Under the pieces are notes generated by a model that saw only the letters and a program-made list of their open reading frames with translations, searched no databases and was not told the DNA's origin. From Bacteroidales bacterium UBA2295 (GTDB lineage: Bacteria; Bacteroidota; Bacteroidia; Bacteroidales; Tenuifilaceae), in the NCBI GenBank assembly GCA_002345825.1, contig DDWD01000155.1, positions 1 through 17,527 of the forward strand: 17,527 nt of DNA, given 5' to 3'. The translations under genes were made by a program, and so were the position numbers. Positions 14,474 through 17,527 of this stretch are shown here, piece after piece. Positions within the stretch are counted from its first letter, which is position 1; each line of letters opens with the position of its first letter.

Positions 14474-15205
14474 ATGGAAAAAAGAGTATTAATTGACATA
14501 GAAGACATAAAAAAGTACTACAAAGTTGGATCTGTAGTTGTAAAAGCTCTTGAGGGTGTATCGCTTCAAATATACGAAAATGAGTACGTGGCCATTATGG
14601 GCCCCTCTGGATCGGGAAAATCAACATTGATGAACATTTTGGGATGCCTTGACACGCCAACCTCAGGTAAATATGTACTAAATGGAACCGATGTTAGCAA
14701 GTTGGAAGATGACAGGCTTGCTGAAATAAGGAACAAGGAGATTGGTTTTGTTTTCCAAACGTTTAACCTCCTTCCCCGCTACTCAGCTCTCGAAAATGTT
14801 ATGCTACCCCTTATCTATGCCGGCATTGGTAAGCCCGATAGGCTTAAAATGGGCGAAGAGGCCTTAACCAAGGTTAGCCTCACCGACCGTATGGAACATA
14901 AGCCTAACGAGCTATCGGGTGGTCAGCGCCAAAGGGTTGCCGTTGCCCGCGCATTAGTTAACGATCCGTCCATTATACTTGCCGATGAGCCCACCGGTAA
15001 CCTCGACTCAAAAACCTCTATCGATATCATGAACCTTTTTGAGGAGATTTACGACCAGGGCAACACCATAATTGTAGTTACCCACGAAGAGGACATTGCG
15101 CTTCATGCTCGCAGAGTAATACGACTTAGGGATGGAATAATTGAATCGGACAAGATTAACCCGAATCCCACTATGAAGCAGGCGGTTGTGCTTAACGAAG
15201 AGTAA
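14474..15205 (+). CDS. ABC transporter ATP-binding protein, LolD/MacB type
   Basis: A 243-residue cytoplasmic ATPase. Walker A is GPSGSGKST (43-51), the Q-loop Gln95 is in FVFQTFNLLPRYSALENV, the signature is LSGGQ (147-151), Walker B ILADE (168-172) and the H-loop His204. The FQTFNLLPRYSALENVMLPLIYAG stretch is typical of LolD/MacB-type ATPases that work with FtsX/MacB permeases in lipoprotein sorting, peptide or drug export. No permease is encoded in the window, so the partner must lie elsewhere. The next gene starts 8 nt after the stop, and both it and the following gene encode envelope proteins. Confidence 0.93.
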   Translation: MEKRVLIDIEDIKKYYKVGSVVVKALEGVSLQIYENEYVAIMGPSGSGKSTLMNILGCLDTPTSGKYVLNGTDVSKLEDDRLAEIRNKEIGFVFQTFNLLPRYSALENVMLPLIYAGIGKPDRLKMGEEALTKVSLTDRMEHKPNELSGGQRQRVAVARALVNDPSIILADEPTGNLDSKTSIDIMNLFEEIYDQGNTIIVVTHEEDIALHARRVIRLRDGIIESDKINPNPTMKQAVVLNEE

Positions 15206-15213
15206 GCAGATTG

Positions 15214-15867
15214 ATGGCTAGGCTTTTCAAAATAGTTAAAATACTTTTTGTAATAACAGCATTCAGCGTAATCCAGAGTTGCATTGCGATTATTGGTGGC
15301 TGCAATTGTGATGAAACCATTTATTACTATACCCCCAACAAACTCGAAATTGCAAACATTGACAATTCTGGGCGATATCCTGGAATATTGGAGGTAAATG
15401 TAATGCATCGTTCGGCCATTGCATTCAGCATATCGCTTTACGACTCAACCGATAGCTACTTGTACAGTTCCCTGAATGCTAAGCATAACAACCAGCTAAA
15501 TTTAGGTTTTGCTTCAGCCAGCGCATGGTCATGCGATTGTTCCCTAATGTACTTACCTACGCCCTCAGTTCAGGATTTCAGAATTTATACCATTTTCGAT
15601 ATCAACTCTGATATAAAGTCGGGTGATGATATTACGGAATACTTTGTTGGTCAAGAGCAATACGGTTCACATCTTGACTTATACTCACCACTGCTCGAGG
15701 TAATAAACGATCAGAATGTAACACCTACCATGGAATCGGCTATTCGTTTTAATGCATTTTTGCAAGTACCCATAAAGAATGAACAGGCACAATTCACAGT
15801 CTTCTTTCAACTCTCGGATGGTAGCGAAATAGAGCTAAACACAGCAATTATTGACATTATCGACTAG
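15214..15867 (+). CDS. Small cysteine-rich lipoprotein, unknown function
   Basis: A 217-residue protein. The ATG at 15214 is preferred over the in-frame TTG at 15211; it begins 8 nt after the ATPase stop, so it is translationally close. The N-terminus MARLFKIVKILFVITAFSVIQSC is a lipoprotein-like signal with Cys23 (Ile-Gln-Ser-Cys, slightly off the consensus). The Cys-rich start of the mature part (GGCNCDE) is followed by a second CDC (WSCDCS) later, which could form disulfides. The rest looks beta-rich. I do not recognise the family with confidence. It is followed by an outer-membrane-barrel-like gene 17 nt downstream; the two may act together in the envelope. Confidence 0.8.
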   Translation: MARLFKIVKILFVITAFSVIQSCIAIIGGCNCDETIYYYTPNKLEIANIDNSGRYPGILEVNVMHRSAIAFSISLYDSTDSYLYSSLNAKHNNQLNLGFASASAWSCDCSLMYLPTPSVQDFRIYTIFDINSDIKSGDDITEYFVGQEQYGSHLDLYSPLLEVINDQNVTPTMESAIRFNAFLQVPIKNEQAQFTVFFQLSDGSEIELNTAIIDIID

Positions 15868-15884
15868 CAAACGGAAAGCGAACT

Positions 15885-16733
15885 ATGCTCAAATTGAAAA
15901 TAATTGTAGTGGCTTTGCTCATACTACCCTTAATCACAAGTGCTCAATTAATAAAAAAAACACAGGTGGGTTTTAGCGTTGGGAATCAAGGGGTTTACTG
16001 CGAAAACCCTCAAACACCCAGCAACCTCAACTTTCTCAACTACATTTATACCGATAATTTTACAGGCGAACTTCTTTACATTGCCTTCACGGGCAATTTT
16101 GAGTTTAGCAACAATATGTATGCTAATGCTGTAGTAGGTATGTATTCCGATTTGGCTCCCGTAAAGTACAACTTTGCTTTCAGCTATTTACCTTGGAAAA
16201 ATATTGGAATTGGTGCCAGTTTCATAGGATACTCTCAGTACATAGATGAATATAACCAATTTCACTGGGAGCATGATGCCGGTATGTTTGCTGATCTTGA
16301 CCTTAACTACAGGCAAAAAAGCATGTACAATATGGGGTTGGCTATTGGGCCCGAGCTTAGGTACGAGAATAGCTGGTTCATTGGAAATATTAGGGCACAG
16401 GTTGGTTTACGATGGGTTTCGGAACTGGACACAAAAATTGTTCAGAAGCAGATTAATGGGAATTACAAACGGATGTACTCCTATGCTGTTGGTAAAAATC
16501 CGAATCTGTACCTATTCCCCGAAATCGAACTTCGATTCAGGCTATTTAACCTATCTAAATCAACATTAGGCATAAAAGTACGGGCAGCTGCCGAATACTC
16601 CAAAAGAACGCTAAACTACCAAATAACAACCTACGAATGGACAACCCAGAGTAGTGCTACAGAAAACATTTCATTTGCTCCCTCAGCATATACATCCATT
16701 GAGACTGATTTTGGATTATTTTTCGAATGGTAA
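15885..16733 (+). CDS. Putative outer-membrane beta-barrel protein
   Basis: A 282-residue protein with a signal peptide (MLKLKIIVVALLILPLITSAQ), then alternating aromatic and hydrophobic strands (MYANAVVGMYSDLAPVKYNFAFSYLPW, IGIGASFIGYSQY, YNMGLAIGPELRY, NIRAQVGLRW, PEIELRFRLF, LGIKVRAAAEY), ending in ETDFGLFFEW, a C-terminal aromatic residue as in outer membrane barrels. It lies 17 nt after the lipoprotein gene and is probably cotranscribed. I do not recognise a named family. Confidence 0.75.
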   Translation: MLKLKIIVVALLILPLITSAQLIKKTQVGFSVGNQGVYCENPQTPSNLNFLNYIYTDNFTGELLYIAFTGNFEFSNNMYANAVVGMYSDLAPVKYNFAFSYLPWKNIGIGASFIGYSQYIDEYNQFHWEHDAGMFADLDLNYRQKSMYNMGLAIGPELRYENSWFIGNIRAQVGLRWVSELDTKIVQKQINGNYKRMYSYAVGKNPNLYLFPEIELRFRLFNLSKSTLGIKVRAAAEYSKRTLNYQITTYEWTTQSSATENISFAPSAYTSIETDFGLFFEW

Positions 16734-16843
16734 GGGGTTACTTTGGAACCAAAATATCCAGCAATATTCTTCTTTAATTGATGCGTTTTTTAGTTATTTT
16801 GAACTTTTTTTGGTATTATGCATTACTACGATAAAAGCTTAAA

Positions 16844-16856
16844 GTTAGAACCTAAC
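16844..16856 (+). other. Small hairpin GTTAG-AAC-CTAAC before the adenosyltransferase start
   Basis: Five-bp arms with a 3-nt loop, four nt before the ATG at 16861. It could hinder ribosome access; no cobalamin riboswitch is visible in the 128-bp gap upstream. Confidence 0.3.
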
Positions 16857-16860
16857 ATTT

Positions 16861-17412
16861 ATGAAGATATATACTAAAACCGGAGACAAGGGATCGACCT
16901 CGCTAATTGGAGGGAAACGAGTGCCAAAAAATCATCCGCGCATTGATGCCTACGGTACTGTAGATGAATTAATGGCATTTGTTGCCCTTCTGCGCGATCA
17001 GGAGGTGATTGAAAAGGAATGGAAAGCTGTTCTGGCCGAAGTGCTTGATAGGCTAATGAGTTGCGCTTCGATTCTTGCCGCTGATTGTGACGATTGCAAA
17101 GTGAAACTTCCAACTATTTCCAGTGCCGACATTGAATTACTGGAGCATCAAATTGATAAGATGGACGCGCAGCTTGAACCGTTAACGTCGTTTGTGCTTC
17201 CGGGCGGCCATCAAGCCGTTTCGCTTTGCCATGTGGCACGCACAATATGCCGCAGAGCCGAACGTTTAGCCATTAGCGTAGCTGAGGAGTCGCCATTGCC
17301 CGAGAACGTTATAAAGTACATCAATAGGTTAAGCGATTTCTTCTTTACTTTTTCTCGATTGTTAGCTAAAAATCTTAAAATTGAGCAAATTCCTTGGAAA
17401 CCTAAAGTGTGA
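16861..17412 (+). CDS. PduO-type cob(I)alamin adenosyltransferase
   Basis: A 183-residue enzyme that transfers the adenosyl group of ATP to cob(I)alamin, making coenzyme B12, in the cytoplasm. Family motifs: TKTGDKGSTSLIGGKRVPK (5-23), the ATP-binding glycine-rich N-terminus; DAYGTVDELMAF (29-40); LPGG (113-116); ARTICRRAER (126-135); and YINRLSDFFF (153-162). The position normally Asn in VDELN is Met38; a hydrophobic residue here seems to occur in a Bacteroidota subgroup with the CDDCKVKLP segment. I would not call it inactive. It starts 127 nt after the barrel gene and probably has its own promoter. Confidence 0.95.
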   Translation: MKIYTKTGDKGSTSLIGGKRVPKNHPRIDAYGTVDELMAFVALLRDQEVIEKEWKAVLAEVLDRLMSCASILAADCDDCKVKLPTISSADIELLEHQIDKMDAQLEPLTSFVLPGGHQAVSLCHVARTICRRAERLAISVAEESPLPENVIKYINRLSDFFFTFSRLLAKNLKIEQIPWKPKV

Positions 17413-17426
17413 TTTACTTTTTTTTA

Positions 17427-17434
17427 TATATTTG
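17427..17434 (+). promoter_or_regulatory. Candidate -7 box (TATATTTG) for the gene at 17488
   Basis: TATATTTG fits TAnnTTTG and is 53 nt upstream of the ATG at 17488. No TTG is seen at the -33 distance, and a T-rich run (17418-17425) just before it could also serve as part of a terminator for the adenosyltransferase gene. Confidence 0.4.
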
Positions 17435-17487
17435 CATTAACAGATAAAAGCATAAATATTTGTCAATCAACTAATTACAATAATTAT

Positions 17488-17527
17488 ATGTATTGGACAC
17501 TAGAACTTGCATCGAAACTTGAGGATG
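17488..17527 (+). CDS. Partial small protein, DUF2795-like start
   Basis: Thirteen codons, MYWTLELASKLED, before the window ends. This N-terminus resembles the Bacteroidota family of small acidic proteins that begin MYWTLELAS.LEDAPWPATKDEL, annotated as DUF2795, as I remember it. The identification rests on these residues only. Confidence 0.6.
   Translation, partial: MYWTLELASKLED

Noticed and set aside
1..17527. CRISPR array, insertion sequence, integrase or known defence operon
   Set aside because: No short direct repeats with spacers, no transposase or integrase frame, and no nuclease or reverse transcriptase gene. The caspase is secreted and lacks defence partners in the window.

Overview
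The window looks like a chromosomal piece of a Bacteroidota genome, probably Bacteroidales-like. The support is moderate-to-low GC, lipoprotein signals of the Bacteroidota type (SCEK after a hydrophobic stretch), candidate promoters with the Bacteroidota -7 box TAnnTTTG rather than TATAAT, 'RGVCYSTSPNPT' type repeat lipoproteins, and housekeeping genes (recG, cobalamin adenosyltransferase, LolD/MacB-like ATPase) in Bacteroidota-like versions.

Left part (1-9700): a run of exported proteins. On the minus strand, reading right to left, are a lipoprotein with YD-like repeats (8569-7382), a large secreted propeller-like plus MORN-repeat protein (7190-4953), a small unrecognised ORF (4504-4229), a secreted caspase-fold peptidase with intact His/Cys dyad (4032-1651) and, 28 nt behind it, a repeat lipoprotein that runs off the left edge (1622-1). 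Divergent from these, on the plus strand, is a secreted PR-1-like CAP protein (8940-9695). Three copies of one palindrome (core ATACCCAACGTTGGGTAT) lie in the intergenic gaps upstream of three of the minus-strand genes. The caspase gene holds a run of nine G that could switch it by slippage.

Middle (9696-10464): about 770 bp with no convincing gene. It is richer in G+C than its surroundings and full of inverted repeats, including a 10-bp perfect long-range pairing (10023-10032 with 10201-10210). It looks like a structured RNA or a non-autonomous repeat element.

Right part (10465-17527): ordinary core genes. recG and a spore-photoproduct-lyase-like radical SAM gene form a minus-strand operon 4 nt apart. 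Divergent from recG is a plus-strand series: a SAM-dependent methyltransferase, a LolD/MacB-type ABC ATPase, a small cysteine-rich lipoprotein, an outer-membrane-barrel-like protein, a PduO-type cobalamin adenosyltransferase, and the first 13 codons of a small protein resembling a Bacteroidota family starting MYWTLELAS.

The best candidates for something undescribed are the caspase/repeat-lipoprotein pair with its poly-G tract and two EF-hand-like loops, the thrice-repeated palindrome, and the structured island at 9780-10320. All functional statements rest on motif reading by eye; no database search was run.
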